Assembly (NCBI GenBank): GCA_028751875.1
Contig: CM054151.1
Location: 40,190,733-40,254,732, forward strand
Reading direction: 5' to 3'
DNA: 64,000 bases
Source: Rapana venosa
Lineage: Eukaryota; Mollusca; Gastropoda; Neogastropoda; Muricidae
The first letter of the stretch is position 1, and each line of letters opens with the position of its first letter. Below the pieces are notes generated by a model. It ran no database searches. It was given only the letters and a program-made list of their open reading frames with translations, and was not told the DNA's origin. Shown one piece after another: positions 1 to 14,172 of this stretch. The translations under genes and the position numbers were made by a program.

Positions 1-160
1 GTATACTCCCCCCATGGGAATGCCAGAGGCTCTTTCAGAATAAATAGCATCCCCACTTTCTGGAAATTATGTTCTAGAAATTTCCATCTCTCTCTCTCTC
101 AACCCCCACCCCCCCTCCCCCCCAATACTTATTTTCTGCCTATCCAGCCCATTCAGCTGC
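1..160. repeat. Fragment of a dispersed repeat also present at 47.7 kb
   Basis: The first 80 bases (CCATGGGAATGC, then AATAGCATCC and TTTCTGGAAA) resemble 47670-47770 (CCATGGGGATGC, AATAACATCC, TTTCTGGAAA) in the same order and spacing, followed in both by pyrimidine-rich sequence. It lies in the XRN1 intron after exon 12. The family is unknown to me. Confidence 0.4.
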
Positions 161-324
161 CTTTTATTTCAAAAAAACCTCAAATTTTTTTCTTATGAAA
201 TTTTGGATGAGCCACATAGGAGGAGACCAAGGTGTTACGCATTCCACCCAATACAGCCATGAAATACAGATGAACATAAAGTAGTTACTACACAGTTTAT
301 GCACAGGACTGTAACCATACTTAC

Positions 325-2107
325 GGGGTGACATTCTCATACTCCATCTTGGTCATGTAGTAGTTTCGTTTGTGGGCGTTGAACTCGGCATCGAAGGTGT
401 CAAAGTCCTCATCAGAGTCCAGTGCACCTGTGTCCATACCTTGTGAAGCAAGGTGGGCTGAAAAACAGTTTGTGCAATTATCACTCATGTAGATTACACA
501 AATGCACAGGGGGGGGGGGGGGGGGGATGATTAGCCTAGTGGTTAGAGCATTGGGCTCCTGATCTGTTGGTCTGGGCTTGAGCCACCGCCTGTTTGAGTG
601 ATGTTTCCTCTGGAGTTAACATCAGTACTGACTCCATTTCCTCAAAATTCCTTCGGATGAAGCTACTAACCGAGGTCCTGTGTGTGATAACACATGTAGA
701 ACATCTTGCGCACGCATTAAAAGCCCGCTCTGCTTTTCAGACGAGTAGACCATTTTGTGCTGGAAGGAACGGATGACAAAATCTTTAAAATGCATGCACA
801 CTGGTGTCATGTTTAGACACCATCCCATAAGGCAGAATTTGGTGACCTTAAAGGTGGGTAAATGGTTGCATACGCCAAATCTCACTATTGGTGAGGCTCT
901 GAGCTCCAGCTGAGGAACAAAAGAACAAACAAATGCATAACACAAAACAACCAAAAAAGATTACAGCAAAATGACTATCATAAGAGTGATGTTCTTAAAT
1001 GAAAGTCTAAGACCAGTTAAAAAACAAAAACAAAAAAAATCCCGCACACACATAAACTAATACATCAATGCAAAAATCAAAAACAAACAACCAGTGGTTC
1101 AATAGGATAGCAAATATTCACTGTGTACATTCTCCAGGCAAAAATAAAACAAGAAAAAAAGCAAAAAATCTACATTCCTCACATACAATTCAAGGTTCAC
1201 CACTAGTGCAATCTTCTTGCTAAGCATTCCCTCGCTTAAGCAGCCTGGAGGTCACCAAGACTATGCACTCTGTCTCACTCATCACACATGGGAATCACCA
1301 CGAGACCATGACTACACACAGGATAAGAAGACTGCGTACATGGCTGTTTTCAAGTACCTCACCATACAGGCAACCATATTCAGACTTCAGAGGATTTAGT
1401 AATATATATGTATATGGGATTGTTTTTACACCCAATGAGCCCATAAGTAAACTCTTGCTGGGTTGGAGCTGACTGGAGTTCGGAAAACCAGGATTCTTGT
1501 GGGATTTGAACCCACAACCTTCCAGCCAGGAGCCCTATGCAATAACCGCTACGCCACCACAGCTGGTAATAACTACTACATCACTTAGTGCAGGAGGTGG
1601 GCCGTACCTTCCAGCAGTCCGTTTTCTTTGCCATCCTCGTCAAACTCCAGATCCATGTCGTTCAGTCCTCCCAGTGCAGCGAAGGCATTGTCCCCCAGAT
1701 TCTTCTGTTCCAACACACATCAAACTTTTTTTTTAAAGAAAACCCTCTCCATTCTTACACTTTTACAGTTTACCTTGAGAATCTTCTTTGAATCAACAGT
1801 TATCTTTAAAAAAATTAAAAGAAAGAAAGAAAAAGAAAAAAATCCCCAAAGTCAGAATGCAGCTTACTTAATGGTGGGGGAAAAAACAGTCACATATGCA
1901 AAAATCTCACCATTGGTGAACCTCAGAGGTCTAGCCAAGGAACAATACACACACACACACACAATCAGAAAAAAATCTCCTCTTGACTTTGACAGGGTAG
2001 TTATGTGGAAAAAATCTATGCTTTAAAAGAACTGGCTGACATTACTTTTGTACTAGGTTTCCAGCTTAGCTCTGGCTTAATTCTTTGGTCTTTGGCTTTT
2101 CTTTATC

Positions 2108-2195
<88 letters not shown>

Positions 2196-5100
2196 TGTGT
2201 GTTTGTGTGTGGTGAGAGAGAGAGAGAGAGAGAGAGGGTGTGAGTGTGTGCGCGCACGAGCATGCGGGTGTATGCACCCATGTATTTTCATGTGTGCACA
2301 CATGCACGCACATGTGCGTACACATGCACATGCGTGTATGCATCTGTTTTGTTCTGAATATTATTCCACTATGAAACATGGTCAATTACACTACTTTCTG
2401 TACAATATCGAAGCGCAAGCTCTTTAGACCTATGTTCAGAGCTTAAAAGAAAGAAAAACAAGCCATGCAAGCTGTCGCTCCACTCACTCACCTTTCCCTG
2501 TTGGTTGGGACCGTTTCTCCTGCCCCCTGATCCCTGAGACCCCTTCCCTCCTCTCTTGCCCTCCAGGTACTTCATGTCCACAAACTGCTCGCTGAACTGG
2601 TCACGGTCAAACTGTTCAACCACAAGCAATGCAGCAGTCATTACCAGTAGGTCAGTATCAAACTGTTCATTTATAATAATAATAATAATAATATATGGAA
2701 TTTATATAGCGCTGAATCTTGTAAAAAACAAACAAATCGAAGCGCTTGCACTCAGTCATTTACAGGCATGCAACTCTCATTAAACATAATGAGCAACAGA
2801 CCTCAAATCCATGCACGCGCACTACGCACGCACACGCACGCGTGCACACACACACACGCGTGCACACACACACACGGAACAACACTTAGAAGGTGAAAGA
2901 TGCTGTTGAAAATTAGGGACAGATATGTGGGGGGAAAGTTTCAGGTAGAAAATAAGTGTGTTTTGAGGCTGGATTAAGGAATCAAGTAAAGGGCTTTTGC
3001 CAAGTAAAGAGGGGGGTCTTCCAGGGGGATGACAGAAAAAAGAAAAGGAGCGAGGGCCCCAACCCAGGGTTTGTTTGAAGGGGGTTTTCGAAAGCAAAAA
3101 TACTGGGGCTGAATGAAGGGAAGGGATGGAGTGTACAGGTACAGTTACAGAGATAAGAGGGGCAGTTTGTGGGCTTTTGAAACAGGGGTATTGATTTTAT
3201 ACTCCATCTTTGTGAGACGGAACCTGAAGAATGCAAAAGGGAAAAGTGATGTTTCAGTTTTTTTCTTTCTTGGGGACCAGTCGAGCTGCGGAGTTTTGTA
3301 TAGTGAAGAGAGTGGGGATGGGGGGGGTAGGCACCCAAAAGAGAATTACATAGTCTAAACGTGAAAGAAAGAGGAAAGGACAAATTGGAAGTCGCATCAT
3401 GGGATACTTGCGAATCGCGCTTAGCACCCAAATTTATGTGCAAGGGCGGGGAGGGCTGGGGAATGAATTTTTTCATAGAGAGGTGTTGTCAAGAACTACT
3501 CCTAAAAAATTTACAGAGTTGGGCAAAGGAAAGAATTTCCGAATTCTTTTGAAGTTTTTTTTGATAGAGGAAAATTTTGTTGGGCCCCCCTGTTTAGCAT
3601 GGCTTCGGTTTTATGGCATTAAGTTGTAACTTGTTCTGAGTCATCCCGTTTTGAATGTCTTTAAGGCAGTAGGGGAAAATTTTCAGGAGGGGAAACCCAA
3701 ATTTTTTAAAGTATCGCTGCATGAAATTGAGTTTCACGGATAGAAAAGAGATCAATAGGGTGGTTGTTTAGTATATGTGAGAGTGGAGCAGTGTAGAGAG
3801 TAAAGAGAACAGGCCAGGACTGATCCCTGCGGGACTCCACATTCCATTTTGACAGGTTTTGATTGAATTTTGTTTACCATAACTTTTGGAACCGGTCTGT
3901 GAAGTATGAAGTAAACCGGTGAGGGCTTGTCCCTTTTAATCCCAAAACGTATTTTGGAGGCGAGAAAGAAGAATTGAGTGATCTAGGTATCAAAGGTTGC
4001 AGATAAGTCAAGAAGAGTGAGAGGGAGATTTTTCCTGCACAGAAGCAAGTAGAAGTGTATCTAAAGTATGGACTAGGGTGGTTTCGGTGCTGTGGTTGGG
4101 GCGATAGGCAGACTGAAAAGTGGGAAGGAGATCATTGGAATGAAGGTGACTGTGAGCTGTTTGAGAAAAACTTTTTCAGACTTTAGAGAAAAAGGGGTAA
4201 GTTTGAGACAGGCCTATAATTCTTCAGAATGTTGGGATCGAGGTCGTGCTTTTTCAGTAGAGGTGTGACTATTGCTGTTTTAAGAGTGATGGAAAATTTC
4301 CTGACTGAAGAGATGATTTTTACTTTTTTAGTGATAAAGGCACAAGTTGTGGAAGGCATTGTGAGAAAAACAGGAGCAGGTTTGGGATCAAGGTCGCATG
4401 ATTTATAGTCATTTCCCTTCAGAATTGTCATGATTTCTTTTTCACTTGGGGGATGGAAGGAAAGAGAGGAGTGCCTGTGAACGGGGGGTCAGGAGGCGCA
4501 GGCTGGAATTGAGTTTGATCAAGTCTGGAGGTATGTTTCGAACTTTGTCTGAAAAGAAGGCAGAAAATATGGATTGGAAGTTCAGCCCGGCTGTGGGTGT
4601 TAGGCGAGGAGTTGTTTTTGCAGATCCAAGGAGATTTGGGGTTGAGGGAAAAAAGAGATTTTATGGATGTGCACAGAGAATTTGGGGAAGAGTAGTAGAC
4701 TGTCTTTGCTGAATGGATTAAGAGTTTGACTTTGTTTATTTGTTTTCGGAAAAGTGTTTGTTGATTTGGGGTTTTTTGACTTCCACCACTCCCGTTCTAG
4801 TTGCCGGCGTTTGCCTTCGCTATCAAGATGTCTTGGGTATACCATGGCGCACAGGGTCTGTCAGGGAGGAGATGATCAGTAGGAGGTGCATGCTCATCAA
4901 GCAGTTGGCGGAAAATAGTGTTATAGTGATCAGAGAGGTCAGTGTGGTCAAGGTTTGGGGAAAAACGTACGGAAGTTTGGGGAAGAGAAGGTAGAATGTC
5001 AAAGGGCCCTTAAGATTGCGACGAGTAACAATTTCTTCTTTCTGACAGGTTTTGTGATGTTGAGATGGAAAAGAATGGCGGAATGATCAGAATGCAGTTC

Positions 5101-8069
5101 GTCGGTGACAGAAACAGATGTGACAAGATTGAATGAAGCATTAGTAATCAGCCAGTCTAAAATATGACCAATCTGTGCGTTGCTTCGTTTACCAGTTGAG
5201 AGAGAGAATGGTTGGACAGAGAAAGAGAAAAGACGTTTGACATCTGGAAGAAAACTGGTTGTCGAAATGGAAGTTGAAGTCACCAGAATATAGTTTAGTG
5301 GGAGAGAGGCTGTAGTGGTCGAGGAGTGACTGGAATTCTTGGTGAAAAGAGAAGATGTTAGGTTGTTTTTTACGGCTGGGAGGTGAACGGTAAAGGCAGC
5401 AGATAGTAATAGAGTGGCCAGTAGGTTGAGATTGATTTCGCAAACTTCAAAGGATTCATGTGAGATTGAAGGTTGTGACTGAAAGAAAGAGAAAGGTTCC
5501 AATATGTCTTTGAGAAAGATGGCAATCCCACCCCCTCGAGAGGTCGGGGGAAAGAAATGGTTTTATATCCAGGAGGAGTCAGTGTTTTATTTTTGGCTCA
5601 TGGGCCCTGTGGTTTAAGCCAAGTTTCGGTGAGGAAGGTTAAGTCAATTTTTTTTTCAGAGATGAAATCAGATATGTAGTCGGCTTTTTCCATTTGGACA
5701 GACAGACTGCACATTGAACAAACAAACTTGAAGGAGATCTGAAGGAGGTGGAGAGGTTGAAGATGAAAGTGGTGAGTTTGGACAAGCATCAGAGGAAGAG
5801 GACGAAGGCGATGGTGGAGATGCGGCTAGCGGAAGAACAGACAAGAGTTTGGATGGTGAATCAGGAGTAGAAGATGGTGAAAGAACTGTGCTAATCAGGG
5901 GATTTGGTTTTTGAAACACATCATGATATGCATCATAATCATCAGAACAAAAAAACAAAAAACAAAAAAATTCATTTCATTTTTCAAATTTGACAGACAC
6001 TGCAGCCGAGTGGTTCAGACAGTTTGACTTCAATCTCACGAGTCTATGAGGTCGTGGGTTCGAATCTCAGCGGCATCTGAAGAATCAAGCGTGGGGATTT
6101 GTACAATCTCCCAGGTCAACTTGAAGGGCAGACCTGCCAGTGCCTGAATTTCCTTTATGTAGTTACACATGCAGAAGACCAAATTTGCATGTTAAAGATC
6201 CCATGATTCATGTCCGTGTTCGGTAGGTTATAGAAACATGAGCATACCTAGCATTCATCCCATGAGCCTTAACGCGACTGCCAACATGGTGGGCAAAAAC
6301 GGTCACATACACACAATCTCCTCACCATTGGTGAATATAGGAGCTCTAGCCAAGGAACAAAAATAAATTACCTTGTTTAAATCATTTCGAGGATAATGAC
6401 GAAGCAATCATGGGATTTTTTAACACTCACGCATTATAAAAAACAGGCGAGAACCAAACCAAGAACAAAAAACAAAACAACAAACCAACCAACAAAACAA
6501 AAATGCAGTCACTTTACAAGCCATTCAGTTCTATGGGTAAATCAAAATCCCGACAAAACAAAACAGAAACCCTGTCCAAATTAATGCTCCGAGCACAAAA
6601 CACACTCACCTGTGCCAGAGCCCCAATGTACTTCTCAAAGCGCTTCAGATTCAAGTGTCCACCTTCATTCAGGTAACCTGGCAGACAGAAAAAAAAGGTA
6701 CACAGCTGAATGGCAGCTCCTGCTTTGGTTTTCATTGCTTCATTCATAGGATGAATTGTAATAGTTAAAACTGAGCTTTCTGAATTATGGTACCTCACAC
6801 TTCTTAATAGTAAAATTTGTATGAAAATCTAAAGCCCACATTCTGTGTTGATTAAACATGTGACGTTCTTTGTCTGATGATAAGTGTATATATGCATTTT
6901 CCTCTGAAAATTATGTCAATGGCTTCAGGTGAATATAATTCTAAGTCCAGAACATTCTGGGTTAATCCCCTCATAGCATTGATCTGGTTAAGTCAGAATT
7001 CTAAGGAGTTTGTATCATAAAGGTGCCCATACCTATTCATTTCCATTGGCTAGAATATGTCAGAAAACCTATAAATTAGAAACTGTCATTTACAGAAGCG
7101 AAAGAGAAATGAGAATGAGCATATGGTCACACATCTGGAAAGTAACAGAGAACACAGACACAGAGTGAGAACCAGCCACCTTGGTGCAGTGGTTACTGCA
7201 TTGGATTCCTGACTGGCAGGTCATGAGTTTGAATCCCAAGAAGAGTCATAGGTTTTTTTTTACACTCTGGCCAACTCCTACCTGGAGTGGAATGTAAATG
7301 TGATTTAGGTTCACTGGCAAGACTGGGACCACACAGTTGAGCATCGCCTAATTTACAGACGCAATTTTGAGAATGCTGCTCTAAACACACACTGTTATTT
7401 GAGAACCATAAAACACAGTTTTCTCATTCTGAACATCAACTTTTGTCATCAGTTCATTACAGCGTTCTGAAAGAATAAGCATTTGTTCATCAGAGCCATG
7501 ATAAACACTCTCTCTCTCTCTCACTCACACACTCACAGTCACACACACACACACACAGACACACACACAAAAAATGTCAATTAATCAAAACCCATGACAC
7601 ACACTTCACTGAACATCTTCACAGCTTCTGTCTCCTCACCGTCTAAGGAAGGCAAGACCTCAGAGTAGGTCCTCCACAGCAGAGGCAGGGCATCGTGGTG
7701 AATGTGGAGATGAGGTAGATGTGGGATGAAGTCATTACCCACCAGGAAGCCCATCAGAATCCAATCGTCGATGATGTTCTCCAGGTTGTACTCAAACGGC
7801 AGTTTGTCCTGTTGGAGAAAGAGAGCGTTTCCTACTGTTGGAATGGGTGGTATACAACGTGTCTTGGATGAATTTTGTTGTTTCTTCATTCATGACTGTA
7901 TTGTACTTGGACACCAGAAAACATGCTTACATGCGTGCCCACCTACAAGCTCACCTGCACATGCATACACGGATGCACACATGCTCACACACACAGCATG
8001 ACACACACACACACACTGACACATACACACACAATCACACACACACACAAACACTGACACATAAACACA

Positions 8070-8120
<51 letters not shown>

Positions 8121-11100
8121 AAACACACATACACACACAGTCTTAAACATTAGTGTACACACCCTCAGGGCAGAGAACTCATAATCCAGATATTCTCTCA
8201 TCAAAGACAGATGCAGAAGGTGGAAGGTAGTCTCCTCAGGTGTTGCAGGCCTGTAAACACATACACACACAAAACAGAAAACCTGAGTTTTACCACAACA
8301 CAGTCAAAATAGTTCTATGTAAAACATTAAAACACTTTGCCATCTGCTTTTGTTGTTGTTTCGTTTCGGGGGCTTTCACCCCCTCTTTTATTAGTTTGGT
8401 TTCTTTCTTTATGTGTGTGTATGTGTGTTGAATGACTAATAAAGAATAAATGTTAAATTAAAGATAACCGTAAGTTCTATTAATGAACCATTTTCAAAGT
8501 GCTGAATAACGAAATTGAAAGCAAAGATACATACAAAATTACACCATACTAACATGTAAAGGTAAAGAAATTCTCATAACCTATGCAGACGTTGGGGGGT
8601 GAGATGTCAAGACCTCAGCTTCTCTAGGGAACCACCATATTGAGGGCAGTGCCCAGCTTTTCTCCCCCACTGCTTTACATTCCCTGACCCCAAAGAGAGA
8701 ATATACCCATTTACAGCTGAGTGAACTGGGGAACTGTATTGAAGCCAAGGTGCACAAATAGTCTCCCATCTGCGAGGCAACCATGCTCAACACTACATAG
8801 CCTTAGCCTGGGGAAAGCCAGTGCTCCAACCATTGAGCTATTCCATCCCATTACACATACACAGTAAAAGAAATCACAAAGTTTTAAAATGTGAATAATC
8901 TGCTTTTAGATTTTAGTGTAGGTCTGGAAAATTTCTAATCAGAGAAAAAAAAAGCTGAAGGGAAAAAAAGGACGAAAAAAAGAAAGGAACCACAATATGT
9001 TCTTATTAGAAGAGCAAGAGTTTTCTCTTCAGAGTGGTAAATGATGTAACCCCTATTAGTGCTTTCCCTTGATAGTTTTTGTTTATCACTTTGCTTGCTG
9101 CATTCTTTTCACAAATATGTTCCACAAGTCTTTAATCTTTAAAAGCAAAATACTTTTTTGAATTTTGGGATTTTTTTGGGGGGGGGAACATGCTAACACA
9201 ATCATTACACATGAGCTTTGGTCCATAACTGCATTTTTTTTATATAACATTTCAATATTGCTGCATGGCTACTGCTAAAATGAAAAAGTAAAACAGTTAA
9301 CAAGTGATAACTCACCTTTTGTTGCTGTTCTGTTTGCCACCAAAACGCACTTCCTCTCTCAGCAGGGCAAAATGAGGCTCGTGAGAGGTCAGACCAAGCA
9401 TGATCTGTAAAATAATGTGTAATATACATAAAGCAACACAATAGAAAATAATGTAAAAAAAAACGGTGGACAAATGGTCACATACACAGACCTCACCATA
9501 GGTTAACCTCGAAAGTTCCAGCAAAGGAACGAAAAGAAAAACCAAACCTAAATCTGAAATAAAGTTAAACAGAATAAGCTAAAAATAGATCAAACTGAAC
9601 AGAAATAGCAAAGGATTTAAAAAAGAGAGAGGGAGAGAGATAGAGATAGAGAGATAAAAATATGAACTGAATGGCTTCAAACAACAATATCTTGAAGCTA
9701 GACCAACAAAAAACAAGCTTGGCTGACAGTTTCCTCCAGGTTGGTCTGCTGTTAGCCTCTCGCAGCAACACAGCTTAGACTTTTCTTTTAACCAATTTCA
9801 CTGTGATGCATCCAATCATTCTTTCTATGGGACAGTATTTAACGCTTGCATCATCAGTCCATCTGTTTTCACAGAAATCCCTAGTGCCAGCCATCTTTCT
9901 ACAAAGACACAAGTTCTATACCCATGTGTCTTTCAGATGAGACTATAAACCAAGGCCATGTGTACAAACGCATGCAGAATATCTTGCTAACAGGTTCACA
10001 CTTGATCTGCGTTTCAGATGAAGCCATGCATGCTCATAAGAACAGAAGACAAAAATAACACCACATGCACACTGGTGTCATTCTTAGACATCATCCCGGG
10101 ACGTTGGAATGCAGCTACTTTCATGCTGGGCAAAAACGGCTACATATGTGAAAATCTCATCAATGGTGAACCTCAGAGCTCTAGCCAAGAAACACAAACA
10201 AATAAAATAAAATAGCAATCCTGTATAGAAAAAAATCAATAACAATACAAATGAAGAGTCCTCAAGCACAGCAAATAGTTCCCAGTCACGCACATGAGGA
10301 ATCCCGAAGCACTGGCATTCGCTCATTTCTCTTTTTCATCAAAAATGCAATATAACATACTGTGACGTCACTCTACTACGCTGTATTTTTTTATGTCTAT
10401 TGTGAGCTACTGATGTTACAGAAAATGTTACATCATTGCCAAATGTGTTAATCCTGTCAACAACAACAAAAAAAGTGGCCCAAAATTAAGAATTCTGAAG
10501 ATACTGTGTCAGAGCAGAAGAAGCAGAAGAGTGACTCATACCAAATCAGCATCCAGGCCATAGAGACAGTGTCGGGTGTTGGGGTCGTGTCCAGGCTGAG
10601 ATCGAGAGTAGCGGATGAAGTCCATGACCTTGTGTTCTCCTTCTCCTGGAGTCTGCCATCATCATACCAACCAGTCATCATATTGTTAACATGACAGCAA
10701 TACACATCCTACCAATCAACATGCAGCTAACACTTTGAACATGGCACCCTTTCCCCGAAGTGAACAGTTCAAATTTCATGCATAAAAATCTGCTTTAAGT
10801 GTAAGTGGTATATAATGGTACATTGCAGAACAACAACAAAAATAGAAAGTACTGTACAATACAACATAATACAAACAATACAAAATGCAAAAACAAAATA
10901 CCATACCATACAATCTGCTACAATACCACACACCACCAAACCATGCCTTACCATACTCTACCATACCATACTATACCACATGATACAATACCACAAAGCA
11001 AAATACCATACCATACTCTAACATACATATGATTTGTTGCTTTACAAGATTCAGCGCTATATAAATTCCATACATTATTATTATTATTATTATTATCATT

Positions 11101-12867
11101 ATTATTATTATACCATCCACTACAATACCACACCACACCACACAATACCATACCACACCATACTACGTTACACAATACTGCACCACACCACACTGTACCA
11201 TACCACACTCACTACAACACCACACAAAACAAACAATAAAGCAAGTGTTGTTGCTTCAATCTTCAAGCGATCTTGCCCTCACCTCATGGCCAGACAAAAT
11301 GATCTTGGGCCCCTGCCACAGGGGGTCATGGGTGACCTTGTTGACCACAAAGTACTTCAAGTGGTCCTGAAGCCGCTTCATGAAGGGAGTGCCTGCCACA
11401 CAGCACACAAAATATATGACTGATTCACCTCACCTCAAAATGAAACCCAGTGTGGTAATGCCCGCATCCAGTGTCTAAACTATCCAAATCTACATGAATG
11501 CACACGCATGAGCATGTGCATGCATACACACACACATATCATATTCAACACACACACACGTACACTCACACATGCACATATACCCATGCACCCCCACATG
11601 CACACACACCCACACCACACCCCCACCATCATCATCACATCATACACAATACACACAAACACACACACATGTACCCATGCACCCCCACATACACACAAAT
11701 GCATACACACTATTTTACAGGAGTAGCCACAGTTAATCACATTCCCCAATGGTGACATTTTGCATAAGTGACCATTTTTACTCACAATTAAGGTAGCCAT
11801 ATTCTGACTTAGGGGATAAGACTTCTCATTTAAAATGACAACTTTAGAATCAAATCATATTTCTCAAGACCTCTCACCTGGAGTGATACAGTTGGAATCA
11901 AATCGTTTTTCTGTAGGCAGCTGTTCTCCCCTCTCCACAGCCTGTCTGATCAGCTCCTCTGCCTCCCGGGCTGACCTGAAACGTCGTCCTCTCTGCTGGT
12001 TCATTTTAGCTCGGGGAGCCACACCATCCACAGCCATGAAGAACACTTTCCTTGGCTTGATCATTCGGAACAGGAACTGCAAGTGCAATCATAATTTATG
12101 GGTCATCAGACAAATGTTGGTTAATTAAGTATGAATTAACTTAGATCTCTGTCGACTTGAGTAATAATCAACTTAGCAGCTGATTATGAGAGAGGGTTTC
12201 TGGAGAAATGTTGAGTTAATCACTCACCCACCCCACCATCCCCAGGTGGGTGTCTAAGACTAACCCAAAGAGTCGGGCTCTGCAACTAAACTATCAATTA
12301 AACATTAATGTCAGTAGGGAGCTCAGTTGGTGATGTCCTGTGTTTGTTGAATGACTGTGCATAGATTGGTTTTGCAGATCTATTCTATCTTTGAGTCCTT
12401 CTGAAGACTATCTATAGACCGAGGTTCCATGTGCAAACACATGCAGAATATCTTGCACACAAAGTTAAAACCCATTCTGCTTTTCGGAAGAGCAGATCAT
12501 TGTGTGCCGGTGGGAATGGATGACAAACTTTACAAAACTGCATACACACAGGGACTGGATGTAGAAAAGCACATGAATACTTATTCCATTATCCTCAAAT
12601 TAAATAAATATCTGGTAGTATATAGTCATCAAGAGTTTGTTCTAGATCTATACATGTCTAGAATATGCTGATTTAGAACAGGCACAGGTCTCTTTAACCT
12701 TTATCATGGCAGTGAATGACTACTGACTAGTCTCAGTCAGTCTTCACGCTCGCTCAGTTTTCTTTCTAAAAAAAGTAGTCAGATCGGATATTTTGGTACT
12801 TAACTTTTCCTACATGAGCATACTCTGTCTCATAATCTGCAACATGAAACACACACACAGACACACA

Positions 12868-12900
<33 letters not shown>

Positions 12901-14136
12901 TCAACACAAGAAAAAAATACAATAATAACTAAAAAAAAGAATGTTACCTCAATGTAATGGCAGATGTCTTTGAAGATCTGTTCTTCGGTGATTCTGAAGT
13001 GAGGGTTGTCATCTTCTGGATGTGAGCACACATGAACGATGCCATTCATGTCCAGATACAAGTTGTCAAAATCAGGAAGCTGCACAGAACAATGTTTTCA
13101 TTTTATTTGACTTCCCTTCAAAAATGAAAAAAGAAACTCAAGGAAGAGCTGTCTACAGATGACCAAGAGAAGAAGACCCTGTCCAGCAAGTGTTTCAATT
13201 TTAATTCCTTCAAAAACACACTCCAAAGCTCTATCATGCAAAAATCCATGCTGAAGCAAGTTAGATACGAATCCATGAGCACTATTTAACAGACAGTGTT
13301 AAACTTTATTTAAACAGTGAGAATTGACATACTGTATACAAATTACAACATATCAATATCATTTAATTCATTATTGCTATTTTTTTTAAAACACCTAAAA
13401 ATGTAAAATTGAACACTTAACACACCATTTGAAAACACTTTTTTCTCCTGAAAAAGGAAGACAGGCTGAAAACACTGAGCCTGAGACAATAGCTGGTAAC
13501 TCCCCAAAAAACTCTGCAGGAAAGCATTTCTTGACCAATACAAATTTCTATCATTCATATTCATAAATAATTAATTATTTAGTTATTTCTTCTTCTTCTG
13601 CATTCCCTTATTCAGTTAATCAGGAAGGATGTGAAGTGATTGGTCGTCTTCTAGGATCTTCTAAGTTGTAACTCTGCAGAAGGTGTGCCTGTTGGCCTCA
13701 GTCAACAACTTCTGACTTCAGAGTTCAGTAGTTCAAGGCAGCTTGTAGGAAAATTATCCATATATTATAAAAATTTAAACTTCAGGGAAAAAAGCCAGGG
13801 AATATTTGTCAGAATATTTCCAAATAATGAAGATGAATGGACTGGGTAGCCAAACAATATGCAATATACCAATACTGGCAATACGCCAATAGGGAGACAG
13901 CATAGAAACAAGAAAAAAAATAAACAACTTTCACTGTTTAAGAGTAACAGAAAAAAAATTCTAGCAACACCACATACCATCCAGAAGTATAAGTAAAATA
14001 CATACTGAAGTCTGAAGGAATGATTTACATCTACTTTAGTCTACACTAAGTTTGCACAATTAATTACAATCAAGAACTGCACAAATAACTTGTATTTAAA
14101 TTAGTAGTAAAGACCAAATCTCTAAGTCTAATGGCA

Positions 14137-14172
<36 letters not shown>

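Noticed and set aside
2005..2427. Long Cys/Val- and Thr/His-rich reading frames over (TG)n/(CA)n tracts, here and at 8.0, 19.1, 32.4, 36.2, 39.2, 43.4 and 62.9 kb
   Set aside because: Dinucleotide repeats are open in several frames by construction; no conserved domain or splice context supports them.
5996..6080. A tRNA-Leu/Ser gene (good B box GTGGGTTCGAATCTC)
   Set aside because: The acceptor stem does not close and the sequence continues into a SINE with the common tail 1.
10805..11208. Trp/Tyr/Val-rich and His/Thr-rich frames
   Set aside because: Translations of the ACCAT/ACCAC pentanucleotide array.
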